40,533 bases of DNA. Origin: Pseudomonadota bacterium. GTDB lineage: Bacteria; Pseudomonadota; Alphaproteobacteria; Kiloniellales; JACOMY01. Position 1 is the first letter of the stretch. The number at the start of each line of letters is the position of its first letter. A program made the translations under genes and the position numbers. Shown here in pieces: positions 16,802-25,415 of the stretch. The notes below the pieces were generated by a model. It worked only from the letters and a program-made list of their open reading frames with translations. It did not search any database and was not told the origin of the DNA. The stretch is taken from the NCBI GenBank assembly GCA_029781795.1, contig JAKOWB010000372.1, positions 1 through 40,533 of the forward strand, given 5' to 3'.

Positions 16802-17278
16802 CTAGGCGCCCCTGCCGGCCATGCTGAGGCCCCAAGGCTTCAGCGACGCGCCGCCGGTATCCCACACGCCAGGGATCGACAGGACGTTGCCGGCGGCCGT
16901 CACGACACCGCCCAGCAGCGCGCCGATCCCCCGCTGCCGCGAGAGGGCAGCGGAGTGGTCCGCCTGTGCCTTGGCCACCTGCCCGCCGTAGAGGATGCTG
17001 TCGATGTCAAGGCCGTAGCTGCTCGCCTTGGCCGCCAAGGCCTCAGTCCCGGTTCCGGCACCGAACCCCGAAGCCGCGGCGCCCGCGCGGTCCTTGCCAA
17101 GATCGTAAACCACCTTGTGCACGTAGCGGCCGGCTTCGAGAGCAGCCGCCTTCTGCGCCGCCTGACCCTCGGCCTTGGCGTAGGCGGCGTTGGTCTGGCT
17201 CGCCTGATAGCTCCCGGCCGCGCTGGCGAGAGCGCCGACGGCAGCCAGCGAACCCGAGACAATGCCGAAGTCGCACAT
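16802..17278 (-). CDS. Small internal virion protein (T7 gp14-like position)
   Basis: A 158-aa protein beginning MCDFGIVSGSLAAVGALASA, with a hydrophobic N-terminal helix, an alanine-rich middle (AYAKAEGQAAQKAAALEAGR) and a second small hydrophobic patch (GIGALLGGVVTAAGNVLSI). Phage proteins of this shape follow the tail tubular genes and are the smallest ejection protein, inserting in the outer membrane. I chose the ATG at 17278, 4 bp from the tail tubular B stop; a 15-residue upstream extension is improbable. Confidence 0.7.
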   Translation of the reverse strand: MCDFGIVSGSLAAVGALASAAGSYQASQTNAAYAKAEGQAAQKAAALEAGRYVHKVVYDLGKDRAGAAASGFGAGTGTEALAAKASSYGLDIDSILYGGQVAKAQADHSAALSRQRGIGALLGGVVTAAGNVLSIPGVWDTGGASLKPWGLSMAGRGA

Positions 17279-17282
17279 GGCC

Positions 17283-19619
17283 TCAGCCCTCGTTGATGGC
17301 GTAGCCGGGCACGGCGCCGGCAAGGGTCATGGGAAAGGGCAGGTCCTGCAGGATCACCATCTCCAGCGTCTCCTGCACTCCGCCCGGCCAGTTCAGGCGC
17401 CGCCGTTCCGTCGCCAGCGCCGGCGGGCTGTTGGACTGGTCGCCGACCCGCCTGATCTTGATCTCTTCGGTCAGGCTCTCGCGCGGGCCGACCTTGCCGC
17501 CGATCGTCTCCACCAGCAGCAGCGTCAGGTGGAAGACGCCCTTCGGCCGGCCCAGGCCGGCACCCGCCGGGTTTCCGTACTCCAGAGGCAGAGGGATGGC
17601 CTTCGAGGTGTAGCCGTAACCGACATGCACCACCGACGCCGAGCGGGTCAGCGTGATCGTGCCTGGCGCCTGCACCACGACGTCGGCATGCAGCGCGCCG
17701 TCGGCCAGCACCTTCACCGTCTCGCCCACCAGGTGCTCCAGCCCGTTGAGCGTCGTGACCGCCGACCCGTCGTAGCTCAGGCTGGCGTCGAGGTGGCAGA
17801 AGTTGCGGGCGTCGGCCTGCCCCATCGGCTGCTCGTAGGTCATCACCTCGACGTGCCGGCGGATCTGGCCGTTGATGGTGCGCTCGACGACCAGCCAGAG
17901 CTCGTCCTGCCCGTCGCCTGGGATGCTGGTCAGGGCCAGGACCTTCGCCGCGGTGCCGCCCAGCGGGTGGCGGTGCCAGGCAACGACCTCCTGTTCGCGC
18001 TCGTAGGTGAGGCCCACCAGGGTGCCGTCGGCGCGCCTGGCCCAGCAGATCGACCACGGCCGCCGCTGCCAGGCGAGCTCCACCAGCTTGCTCTCCTGGC
18101 CGATGTGCTTGGCGTACTGGCTGAGGTTCGGGCTGGTGTAGTTGTCGATCTGCGTCGTGTAGGCCAGCTCGTGCAGCGCTCGCTGGTCCTTGGAGATGAA
18201 CATCCCCGAGCTGTTCACCCGGACCGGAAGGGCATCGTGGCAGCCGACGTTGCTGGCCAGCCGGTTGACCGCGTTGTCGAAGGCCACGACCTCGTCGAGG
18301 TCGGATCCCCGGATAGATCGCTCGTCGCCGGCGCTGCCGACAGTGAGGTAGGTCAGCGGCAGCAGCCAGCGCAGCAGGTTGGCCTGCCCGCCGCCAAGGC
18401 TGAGAGTGAAGGCGTCCGCCGGGGTGGGTGTCGGCGCGGTCTCGCTCACCGGGATGGTGAGGGACGTCGGCGCGAAGCTCTCGTAGACGTCGCTCTGGCT
18501 GGCCCAGACGTTCAGCGGATAGGTGTTCGTCGCGGCCCACCAGGCCCGACCCTGGAAGATCGCTACCTTCGTGGGCCAGCCCATGTTGTCCGACCACATC
18601 CCCAGCCGCCAGCGGGTGTGCAGCTTGGTGGCGCCGAACTCGTAGCCCACGTCGCTCTTGGCGGTCGCCACCACGATCCTGGAAGTGGACACCGAGGTGA
18701 TCTGGAACCACGCCCAGGTCTGATAGGACGGGCTCGTGCTGGCAGTGTCGCGGCGCAGACACCGAACCAGGCGGCCGACGTCGTTGCTGGTGAAGCCGGC
18801 GCCGCCGTTGATGCCCCCTGTGCTGCTGAAAGTGAGCGTCACCGAAGCGCCGGCGCTGCCGCCGTCCGGGCTGATCGTCACCCGGGTATCGGTGCCGTTC
18901 TCAGGCAGATAGGGGCCGTCGACGAAGGTCTCGTCGGCCAGCGTCCAGTTGGTGTCGCCCAGCCGCGTCAGCTTGCGGGGCTTCTTGCCGGGGCACCCGA
19001 TGTAGAGCACGTCCTTCGACTGGTCGAAGCTCAGCAGCGGCAGGTCGGCGGCGGCATAGGTCGTCGTCAGCTCGTAGACCCGCCGCACGGCGCCGCCAGA
19101 GCTGTAGGTCGTGTAGCCGGTCGAGTTGACGTTCACCCCGTCGAGGTCGGTGATCTGGAAGGTGTTGGTGGCTTTGTTGGCGACCTTGAAACGACGGTTG
19201 TTGACCTGCGTCATGCCAGCGACGCTGTCGATCAGCACCTCGTCGCCGTTCTGGTAGCCGTGGCCCGGCGCCGTCACCACGGCCGGGTTGGCCTTGGTGA
19301 TGCCGGTGATGGCCACCGCGGCCTCCACCACCGGCGCTCGGTTCCGGTAGAAGCGGAACTTCAGCGGCGTCGCCTCGATGACGTAGGTCTGGTCTTCCGA
19401 GAAGACGAAGGGCATGAAGCGCACGTCGTCTTCGTTGGCGCGCACCGGGGCGACGTGCCGGAAGCCCGGGCGCCGGGTGACCGGGCCCTCGACCAGCGGG
19501 ATGAAGTTCTCCAGTCGCCGGGCACCCACGATGTATTTCGGAATGTCGGCCCGGGCGTAGACGAGCGGGCTCCACTCCCCGCCGTTGAAGCTGAGGAGGC
19601 CGAGCGCCTGCGTCGCCAT
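17283..19619 (-). CDS. Tail tubular protein B-like (short-tail nozzle)
   Basis: A 778-aa beta-rich protein starting MATQALGLLSFNGGEWSPLV; the FNGGE.SP...AR.D..KY pattern and RRPGFRHVAPV at about 50 are typical of phage tail nozzle (gp12-like) proteins. Residues about 105-172 contain GYQNGDEVLIDSVAGMTQVN, an inserted module often annotated as E1-FCCH-like. Later WAARRADGTLVGLTYEREQE-type strands (here CWARRADGTLVGLTYEREQE) and VVAWHRHPLGG are strong family landmarks. The start overlaps the tail tubular A stop by one base (TGATG). It forms the distal hexamer of the short tail. Confidence 0.88.
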   Translation of the reverse strand: MATQALGLLSFNGGEWSPLVYARADIPKYIVGARRLENFIPLVEGPVTRRPGFRHVAPVRANEDDVRFMPFVFSEDQTYVIEATPLKFRFYRNRAPVVEAAVAITGITKANPAVVTAPGHGYQNGDEVLIDSVAGMTQVNNRRFKVANKATNTFQITDLDGVNVNSTGYTTYSSGGAVRRVYELTTTYAAADLPLLSFDQSKDVLYIGCPGKKPRKLTRLGDTNWTLADETFVDGPYLPENGTDTRVTISPDGGSAGASVTLTFSSTGGINGGAGFTSNDVGRLVRCLRRDTASTSPSYQTWAWFQITSVSTSRIVVATAKSDVGYEFGATKLHTRWRLGMWSDNMGWPTKVAIFQGRAWWAATNTYPLNVWASQSDVYESFAPTSLTIPVSETAPTPTPADAFTLSLGGGQANLLRWLLPLTYLTVGSAGDERSIRGSDLDEVVAFDNAVNRLASNVGCHDALPVRVNSSGMFISKDQRALHELAYTTQIDNYTSPNLSQYAKHIGQESKLVELAWQRRPWSICWARRADGTLVGLTYEREQEVVAWHRHPLGGTAAKVLALTSIPGDGQDELWLVVERTINGQIRRHVEVMTYEQPMGQADARNFCHLDASLSYDGSAVTTLNGLEHLVGETVKVLADGALHADVVVQAPGTITLTRSASVVHVGYGYTSKAIPLPLEYGNPAGAGLGRPKGVFHLTLLLVETIGGKVGPRESLTEEIKIRRVGDQSNSPPALATERRRLNWPGGVQETLEMVILQDLPFPMTLAGAVPGYAINEG

Positions 19620-20197
19620 CAGAGACGGGCCCCCAACCATTCGTTGGCCACCAGGTCCTCCGGCGTGCCTTCGAGCGCGTCCATCTGCTTGGCCACGCCG
19701 ACCTTCTGCCGGCGCAGCTCAGCGAGCTGGGCCTCGCGGCTGGTCGATCCGGTGAAGTGGAAGGCGCCCTCGGCGGCGATGCAGGCCGCCAGCGCTTCGA
19801 CGAAGAGCGGCGCGTAGACCGCGGTGTCGGTCACCTGGGCGATGAAGTGGATCTGCAACGGCGCCGCTTCGTCGGTGAGCAGTTGCCGACCCTCGACACG
19901 CCAGACCATCTCGATGTCGGGCTCGCCCTCGAGCCGCCAGACCCGCAGGCACTTCTCCGGCGCCTCCGGCAGCGGGAAGGCCCGCGCGAAGCCGAACGCC
20001 GGCGCCGAGGTCGATGCTGATAGCGAGGCCCGCCGCATGGCGAAGTTCCAGGGGTACTCCTGCAGCAACGCGTCGCGGGCATCCGGGTAGATGTCGCGGG
20101 CCCAGGCAGCCGTGGCGCCGCTCTCGCTCATGGCCGTGATGGCCTCGACCCGCAGCAGCCGCAGCGCGCGGTTGACGATGGAGACCTCAGAGGCCAT
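19619..20197 (-). CDS. Tail tubular protein A-like (head-to-tail adaptor)
   Basis: A 192-aa protein starting MASEVSIVNRALRLLRVEAI. The early NRAL..L pattern, the YPDARDALLQEYPWNFAMRR segment and a C-terminal helix pair are what I recall of gp11-like tail tubular A proteins, which dock on the portal and carry the nozzle. The ATG at 20197 overlaps the preceding gene by 11 nt. It pairs with the nozzle gene that follows, as in other podoviruses. Confidence 0.88.
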   Translation of the reverse strand: MASEVSIVNRALRLLRVEAITAMSESGATAAWARDIYPDARDALLQEYPWNFAMRRASLSASTSAPAFGFARAFPLPEAPEKCLRVWRLEGEPDIEMVWRVEGRQLLTDEAAPLQIHFIAQVTDTAVYAPLFVEALAACIAAEGAFHFTGSTSREAQLAELRRQKVGVAKQMDALEGTPEDLVANEWLGARL

Positions 20198-20777
20198 CGG
20201 GCTCCCCCAGCCAGTCGCGAGTGTTGCCGGACAGCGAGCGCACCCGGCCGGCAAAGCAGGTGTCGCGGGCGCCGGCCCACATCGCCTGGTGCCCGTAGTT
20301 CGTGGTGTAGCTGCCGGGGCTGCCCGGCGGGTCGTAGTAGTGGCCGTCCAGCGTCTCCGGGCAGCCGGCCAGGATCACGCGGTCGTAGCCGAGCGCCAGG
20401 CCGAGCAGCGCGGCGAAGAAGCCGCTGCAGGCGGGCTGCAGCTCGAAGTCCCAGGTGAACTCGACCCCGGCCCAGGGCTTGTGGGAATGCGTCCAGACAT
20501 GCCCCTCGTGGCCGCGCCAGATCGCGTGCAGCCCCAGCCAGTGCACCAGCATGTCAGGGTGCAACGATGCCCAGTGGTCGATCTTCAGCGGCAAGTGGCA
20601 GCCCGCCCAGTTGACCGCCATGACGTGGCCGCGCCGCTGGCCATAGCGCTGCAGGTCATCCCACAGCGTGCGACCGCTGGCGCAGACCAGCAGGTCGAGG
20701 CCGCGGAACTGCCCGGCGATGGGGGGCAGGTTGCCCTGCCCCCGCACCCCCAGGTGCTCCCAGCCATGCCAGGCCAC
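20187..20777 (-). CDS. MptE/DUF115-like or GT29-like protein of unknown role
   Basis: A 196-aa protein. LDLLVCASGRTLWDDLQRYG at about 27, VMAVNWAGCHLP at 52 and KIDHWASLHPD at 65 resemble the nucleotide-binding half of the MptE-like/DUF115 (motility accessory factor) and sialyltransferase-like families, where G.G.S/T, VN.A and D.W...DP occur in the same order. LGYDRVILAGCPETLDGHYY is a later Rossmann-type strand with a ligand loop. It lies within the morphogenesis genes, between a capsid-neighbour protein and tail tubular A. It could glycosylate virion proteins or be a structural domestication. No catalytic claim can be made. Confidence 0.55.
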   Translation of the reverse strand: MAWHGWEHLGVRGQGNLPPIAGQFRGLDLLVCASGRTLWDDLQRYGQRRGHVMAVNWAGCHLPLKIDHWASLHPDMLVHWLGLHAIWRGHEGHVWTHSHKPWAGVEFTWDFELQPACSGFFAALLGLALGYDRVILAGCPETLDGHYYDPPGSPGSYTTNYGHQAMWAGARDTCFAGRVRSLSGNTRDWLGEPDGL

Positions 20778-20798
20778 GGCTCGGGCGCTCCCGAACCG

Positions 20799-21230
20799 TC
20801 AGTCCTGCACGTACTTCAGCGAGACACGCAGGCCGGCGCTGTCCGCCGCCAGCGTGCCGCCGGCGAGCGTCGCCACGATCGGGACGGGCGCCCCGGTCGT
20901 GTTCTTGTAGCCCACGCCCGCCGGCGCCAGGGCATTGGACGACCCGGCGGCGGCCACCGACGCGGCCGCGAAGTAGCGGTCGTCGTCGGTCGCGTCGCCG
21001 ATCTTCACGGTGCGGCCAGAGCCGTGCGCCACCCAGGCGACCTCGATGCCGACGACGCGCGCGTCGACCGGCAGGAGGCCCACCTCGATGGTGTCGGCCG
21101 TGGTCATGGCGGTGGTGGTCGCGATCTCGTCGTAGCTGTGACGGATGCGGCCGCCCTGGTCGCCGTTGTTGATCGACTGCGGCGGGACGGCCCGGCGCTT
21201 GGTCGAGTTGGAACCGTAGTAGGCGGTCAT
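20799..21230 (-). CDS. Capsid-associated hypothetical protein
   Basis: A 143-aa protein beginning MTAYYGSNSTKRRAVPPQSI, rich in alanine, threonine and glycine, with beta-strand-like stretches (IEVGLLPVDARVVGIEVAWV). It lies 13 bp after the major capsid gene. Proteins of this size and composition at this place are often head decoration or stopper proteins. I recognise no specific family. No membrane segment is present. Confidence 0.65.
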   Translation of the reverse strand: MTAYYGSNSTKRRAVPPQSINNGDQGGRIRHSYDEIATTTAMTTADTIEVGLLPVDARVVGIEVAWVAHGSGRTVKIGDATDDDRYFAAASVAAAGSSNALAPAGVGYKNTTGAPVPIVATLAGGTLAADSAGLRVSLKYVQD

Positions 21231-21243
21231 GGCTCAGTCCTCC

Positions 21244-22125
21244 TCAGCTCTCGACCACGTCGATCTGCACCACCTTCTCCTCCTCCATGCGGGTCGCCCC
21301 GACGGAGAGGCCGGCCATCACCTGCCAGGCGTCGCGCTCCGGCAGGTAGTCGACGCGACCGTGCGCCTTCTTCCAGGTGCCCAGGCGCATGCCCGACTTG
21401 ACCCAGGCCACGCAGGTGCGCGTGGTCGAGGCCTTCGGCAGGATGCGCTCCGAGCTGGAGACATCCTCGATGCGGTGGAACTGGCAGCCGTAGAAGTAGC
21501 TGAGGGCGCCATCGACCATGACCTTGGTGTTGTTGAAGTCGCTCGACTTCACCTCGGTCGTGTTGATGAACTCCTCCTCCTGCCGCGCGGTCCAGAACAC
21601 GTGGATGCCGTCGCCCGGCATCAGCGCGTTGGCCGACTTCAGGATGCGCACCGCCTGCCGCAGCTTCGTCAGCGTGAAGCCCGACGTCGCCGCCGCGATC
21701 TTCTGCGCCGTCGGCAGGGCGACGGTGGTCCCGCCCTCCTCGCCGGTGTAGGCGGTGCCCAGCGCGGCGTCGATCAGGACCTTGTCCGTCTCGCGCGCCG
21801 CCGCGGCCGCGAAGGCCTGGGTGTAGGCGTTGGTGGGGTCGTTCAGGATCTTCAGCTTGTCGAACTCGTCGATGAAGTCCCGGATGTAGAAGTCCCGGGC
21901 CGTCACCGAGCGGCGGGCGTGCGGGGTGTTCACCACCGGAATGTCCACCGCGCGGCCGGTCTTGGCCTGCATGCGGACCTTGCCCACCTGGTCGAAGAAC
22001 ACGCGCTTGCCGCTCATGCCCTCCTCGATGACCGTGCCGCGGGTCATCTCGGTGAGCTGCTGCGACAGCATGCTGATGCCGGCCGAGTAGGCCTGGTAGT
22101 TGAAAGTCGGGATCTGGTCGCTCAT
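21244..22125 (-). CDS. Major capsid protein
   Basis: A 293-aa protein starting MSDQIPTFNYQAYSAGISML with a GGAGG ribosome site 9 nt before the ATG. Internal landmarks are VFFDQVGKVRMQAKTG near 42, the long helix AYTQAFAAAAARETDKVLID near 100, and MPGDGIHVFWTARQEEEFIN near 167. Together with the scaffold gene immediately upstream this identifies the capsid subunit of a T7/BPP-1-like head. It has no N-terminal prohead protease region, consistent with a separate scaffold. Confidence comes from context as well as sequence. Confidence 0.88.
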   Translation of the reverse strand: MSDQIPTFNYQAYSAGISMLSQQLTEMTRGTVIEEGMSGKRVFFDQVGKVRMQAKTGRAVDIPVVNTPHARRSVTARDFYIRDFIDEFDKLKILNDPTNAYTQAFAAAAARETDKVLIDAALGTAYTGEEGGTTVALPTAQKIAAATSGFTLTKLRQAVRILKSANALMPGDGIHVFWTARQEEEFINTTEVKSSDFNNTKVMVDGALSYFYGCQFHRIEDVSSSERILPKASTTRTCVAWVKSGMRLGTWKKAHGRVDYLPERDAWQVMAGLSVGATRMEEEKVVQIDVVES

Positions 22126-22244
22126 GGGAGCGATCCTCCGTTCAGTCGTGGATTGGGATGGCTGATCGGAGGGGTTGCCCGCCAGGCCGCATGGCCTACG
22201 GACCCTCTGCCTTCAGCGGATGCGCCCGCTGCTGGCGGCCAGGC

Positions 22245-22454
22245 TTACTGGCGTGCGGCGGAGCCCCTGGCCCGACGGCCAGTCGGCTTGCCCGCTTCTT
22301 GACCGGCCGGCGCGACGGGGGCCGCGAGGGCTTGTCCCATCACCCAGCCGTAGAGGTCCTCAGCGATCACCTTGAGGTCGCGAGGATCGCTTGCTCCCTG
22401 GCGTGCCGACGCGAGGCGCAGGCACTCCAGGCGAATGCTGGTGTAGTCGTCCAT
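22245..22454 (-). CDS. Small protein between scaffold and capsid
   Basis: A 69-aa ORF beginning MDDYTSIRLECLRLASARQG with a predicted helix pair (DLKVIAEDLYGWVMGQALA) and a basic, disordered C-terminus (GKPTGRRARGSAARQ). The ATG overlaps the scaffold stop by one base (TGATG), so it is co-translated. It is followed by a 119-bp non-coding gap before the capsid gene. The IRLECLRLA and AE.LYGWV pattern recurs in small phage proteins near capsid genes, but I know no function. Confidence 0.65.
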   Translation of the reverse strand: MDDYTSIRLECLRLASARQGASDPRDLKVIAEDLYGWVMGQALAAPVAPAGQEAGKPTGRRARGSAARQ

Positions 22455-23326
22455 CAGACGCGCCCGGGGCTCTGCCCCACGGCGTTCGGGTTGGCGCGCA
22501 GCTGCAGCTCGGTCATGCGGCGCACCGCCTCGGCGTGGCCGGGGTGGTTCTGCGTCAGGTAGGCGGCGCGGAAGTCCTTGTCGCCCTCGAGGCGCCGGAC
22601 CTCGGCCTGGGCGGCCTCGGGCGTCAGCATCGAGCCGCCGCCGCCGACCAGAGCGCCTTCCTTCCGGCCAGCACCGAGGTCGGCCAGGATGTCGAGCGCC
22701 TGGAAGTTGCCGACGGCCTTGACCAGGGCGGCCACGGCCTCGGGCTTCATGCCTCGCGCGGCGGCCTCGCGCTTGGCGAGCTCCAGCCGCTCGGCCTTCT
22801 TGTCGCCCCAGGTCTTGCCGATCTCCGCGTCGAGCGCGGCCTCGCTGGTAGCCAGGCCCTCCTGGGCCTTGGCGAGGTTGCCCTTCGACTGCTCGACCCA
22901 CCAGTCATGCAGCGCGGCGGCCTGCTGCGGCAGGAGGCCGGCCTTGTGGGCGACGTCGCGGAAGCTGCCGGCGAACGCATCGTCGTAGCCGTCGAAGTCG
23001 GTCGGCTTCTGGAACTGGTAGCCGTCCGCCTTCTCCGGCCGACCGGCCTTGGCGAAGAACGCATCCCAGTCCTCGGGCTTGGCGTCCTTGCCGGGCACGG
23101 CCAGGCGGTTGGTGCCGATCATGGCCTCGAGGCCGGCGTAGGAGGCCAGCGCCTCGGCAGGCGACTTCCAGGCCTTCGCCTGGATCAGCTTCTCGTGGTC
23201 GCCGTACTTCTCGCCCAGCGTGGCCTTCCAGTCGAATGCCGGGGGCTGCTGCCCCTGCTGGCCTTCACCACCCTGCTGTCCCTGCTGCCCCTGCTGGCCT
23301 TCCTGGCCCTGCTGCTCAGTCGTCAT
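22454..23326 (-). CDS. Head scaffolding protein
   Basis: A 290-aa acidic, helical protein with a low-complexity N-terminus of Gly-Gln-Gln repeats (residues 5-27) followed by AFDWKATLGEKYGDHEKLIQ. The middle has WDAFFAKAGRPEKADGYQF, a pattern seen in podovirus scaffold proteins, and the C-terminus ends in a short helix pair before LRANPNAVGQSPGRV. It would template procapsid assembly and leave before packaging. It overlaps the Bbp19-like gene by 11 nt and the 69-aa gene by 1 nt. Confidence 0.82.
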   Translation of the reverse strand: MTTEQQGQEGQQGQQGQQGGEGQQGQQPPAFDWKATLGEKYGDHEKLIQAKAWKSPAEALASYAGLEAMIGTNRLAVPGKDAKPEDWDAFFAKAGRPEKADGYQFQKPTDFDGYDDAFAGSFRDVAHKAGLLPQQAAALHDWWVEQSKGNLAKAQEGLATSEAALDAEIGKTWGDKKAERLELAKREAAARGMKPEAVAALVKAVGNFQALDILADLGAGRKEGALVGGGGSMLTPEAAQAEVRRLEGDKDFRAAYLTQNHPGHAEAVRRMTELQLRANPNAVGQSPGRV

Positions 23327-23609
23327 GGTCCTGGGTCTCCTGGTTGCCTGGAACGAACGGCAGCAACTCGCCTGCCTTCAAGTCGAGCATGCTGCGGATG
23401 TGCAGGAGGGCGGCCCTCTTGCCCTCCCGGAACGCGGTCTGGTGCGGATCGCCCGCCACGAAGCTGGTCACGTCCTCGCCGCAGCAGGCGCCGAGGTCCG
23501 CCAGCACCAGCCGGCCGGCGTCGCCCGTGAAGGCCCGGCGGTAGGCCAGGCGCACGGCGTCGGCCCGGCGCCCCCAGAGGCCAGTCAGCCATTCGACGAC
23601 GGGCAGCAT
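23316..23609 (-). CDS. Bbp19-like phage protein
   Basis: A 97-aa protein whose core AYRRAFTGDAGRLVLADLGA, then DPHQTAFREGKRAALLHIRS, matches the small family named after Bordetella phage BPP-1 Bbp19: a conserved YR..F.G..G..VL.DL followed by D...TAF.EG.R....I. The function is unknown, but it is regularly beside the portal gene of BPP-1-like podoviruses, as here. Start overlaps the portal stop by one base. Confidence 0.82.
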   Translation of the reverse strand: MLPVVEWLTGLWGRRADAVRLAYRRAFTGDAGRLVLADLGACCGEDVTSFVAGDPHQTAFREGKRAALLHIRSMLDLKAGELLPFVPGNQETQDHDD

Positions 23610-25222
23610 CAGGCAGCCTGGCCGCCGGCGATCTGCGCGGCCTCGGCGCCCTGCTTCATGGCGCCGGCCACCTTCGGAGCGGCCTCAGCCGCCGCGGCCA
23701 AGGCCTGCTGCTGGGCTCGCTGTTGTCTGATCTGCGCGACCGCCTCCGGCGAGCGCAGCGCCTTCGCCGGCAGGCCGAAGGAGTTGCCGGCGATCTGCGC
23801 CACCTCGTCGCCATCGAAGTTGTCCATGATGCTGGGATCCGCGCCGGCCAGCGGCGCCACGACCTCGAGCGTGCGGACGATGGCCATGGCCTCGCCAGCG
23901 CGCTGCTGCCGCGCCGCCGGCGAGACGTACTCGACCATCAGCGCGGCGCCGGCCTCCAGCATCACTGGCGGCGGGGGCGGCAGGCCGCCGGCTCGCAGCA
24001 GGATGTTGAACACCCGCCCGATCAGCGGATCCAGGAACTCGCTTTGCACGCGGCCCAGGTGCGGCCCCATCAGCCGCATCTTCTCCTCCTGCAGCGCCAG
24101 CACCTCGGTCGCGGTGCGCCCCGGCTGGTTCACCAGCATCAGCAGCGAGGCGAAGAAGGCCTCGCGCACGGCGTTCCGGCGCTGCTCTTCGATCTCCAGG
24201 CCGAGGCCGATCTGCCCACCGGACTGGAGCGGGGCGTACTTCGGCCGGCCCTCGGCATCGAGGCTGCCGGGGATCAGCTTGCCCCGCTTGATGCGGATAC
24301 CCTTGCCGACGTTCTCGTCGCTGGTCAGCAGCGGCGGGTCGACGGCCTTCTCGGCGGCCGTGATGGTCGCGGCCGACATGCGCTGCAGCATCTTGGCGTC
24401 GGGCAGCGCCAGCATCGCCGGGCTGTCGCCGTAGACCGAGCGCGAGCGCTGCGACCAGCGCGGCACCTGGTAGGGCAGCTCGTAGTAGCCGCTCTCGTCG
24501 ATGATGTGGCCGTCGTCGACGCAGAGGTACACCGAGGCAAAGGGCAGCCGGCCCTTGCCGTCGTAGTCCTTGGCCGGCAGCACGGCGTGCAGGAACTCGA
24601 AGCGATCCTCGGGCCGCTTCTCGGCGGCCTCGCGCACCTTGGCGCCGACCCGGTCGCCCCACTGCTGGACGGCTTGGCGCGCGCTCCAGCGGTAGCAGCG
24701 GAAGACCGTGTCCACCTGCTCCACCTGGTTCTCGGCGATGTAGCACTCGGCCAGGTGCCGGCAGGAGAAGAACAGCTCGCGCTGCCCGATCTTCGGCTCG
24801 TCGACATAGAAGATGCTGGTGCCGAAGTGCACCAGGTCGCTGAACAGGTCGACGACGCGGGTGTAGAAGCGCTGCCCGCCGGTCGCGAAGGCGCCGTAGA
24901 GGCGGCGCCCGACGTCATCCAGCCACAGCTTGACGGCGTGGTCTTCGTTCAGCGCTTCGTCCTCGGCCTTGAGGGTGAACCAGGCGTTGGCCGAGTTGGT
25001 CATCATGCCCCAGAGGGCGCTCGACAGGTTCTCGCCGGCAACGCCGGGCGTGCCGTCGAGGATGTGCTCCATCCGCTTCTCGCCGGGCGTGCGGCTGGAC
25101 AGGAAGTCGTCGCGGAAGGGGCTCATCACCCGCGCAATCTCTGTCCAGTGGCTCTCGAACAGGCCGCGCTCGCTCTTCATGCGGCCAAGCCGATCGATCA
25201 GCGCACGGGCGCGGCTGTCCAT
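23609..25222 (-). CDS. Portal (head-to-tail connecting) protein
   Basis: A 537-aa protein beginning MDSRARALIDRLGRMKSERG. Landmarks of podovirus head-tail connectors include FESHWTEIARVMSPFRDDFL, LSSALWGMMTNSANAWFTL, LWLDDVGRRLYGAF, FSDLVHFGTSIFYVDEP and the late MTATEV-type motif, here GRTATEVLALQEEKMRLMGP. It forms the dodecameric channel through which the terminase packages DNA. The C-terminal 90 residues are alanine/glutamine-rich helix. I chose the ATG at 25222, just 2 bp from the upstream stop; the in-frame extension beyond is antisense noise. Confidence 0.92.
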   Translation of the reverse strand: MDSRARALIDRLGRMKSERGLFESHWTEIARVMSPFRDDFLSSRTPGEKRMEHILDGTPGVAGENLSSALWGMMTNSANAWFTLKAEDEALNEDHAVKLWLDDVGRRLYGAFATGGQRFYTRVVDLFSDLVHFGTSIFYVDEPKIGQRELFFSCRHLAECYIAENQVEQVDTVFRCYRWSARQAVQQWGDRVGAKVREAAEKRPEDRFEFLHAVLPAKDYDGKGRLPFASVYLCVDDGHIIDESGYYELPYQVPRWSQRSRSVYGDSPAMLALPDAKMLQRMSAATITAAEKAVDPPLLTSDENVGKGIRIKRGKLIPGSLDAEGRPKYAPLQSGGQIGLGLEIEEQRRNAVREAFFASLLMLVNQPGRTATEVLALQEEKMRLMGPHLGRVQSEFLDPLIGRVFNILLRAGGLPPPPPVMLEAGAALMVEYVSPAARQQRAGEAMAIVRTLEVVAPLAGADPSIMDNFDGDEVAQIAGNSFGLPAKALRSPEAVAQIRQQRAQQQALAAAAEAAPKVAGAMKQGAEAAQIAGGQAA

Positions 25223-25223
25223 A

Positions 25224-25412
25224 TCAGCCGATGCCCAGGGTCTTCGAGACCACGCTGGCGCCGGGGACGCCGAGCGCGCCGGTCGGATTGTTGGTCGTGC
25301 TGCTGCCAGTGCCGGCGCGGCCGATCTCCAGCTTGCGCAGCGCCGCGGCGGCGCCCTCGCCCTCGTTGGGCGTCTTGGGCACCTTGGGCTTGGGCTGCTT
25401 GAAAAGGCACAT
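25224..25412 (-). CDS. Small proline-rich protein next to portal
   Basis: A 62-aa ORF starting MCLFKQPKPKVPKTPNEGEG. The MC.F..PKPKVP opening is common in small podovirus proteins encoded beside the portal gene, with an extended proline-rich N-terminus and a Gly/Ser/Thr-rich end. The sulfur/proline start suggests a structural plug or assembly factor, but function is unknown. It ends one base before the portal ATG. Confidence 0.65.
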   Translation of the reverse strand: MCLFKQPKPKVPKTPNEGEGAAAALRKLEIGRAGTGSSTTNNPTGALGVPGASVVSKTLGIG

Positions 25413-25415
25413 GGC

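Noticed and set aside
17262..19817. Very long plus-strand open frame opposite the tail nozzle gene, and similar ones at 28-1494, 2722-4011 and 11128-12993
   Set aside because: High-GC antisense shadows: arginine/glycine/histidine-rich, no family motifs, while the minus frames encode recognisable proteins.
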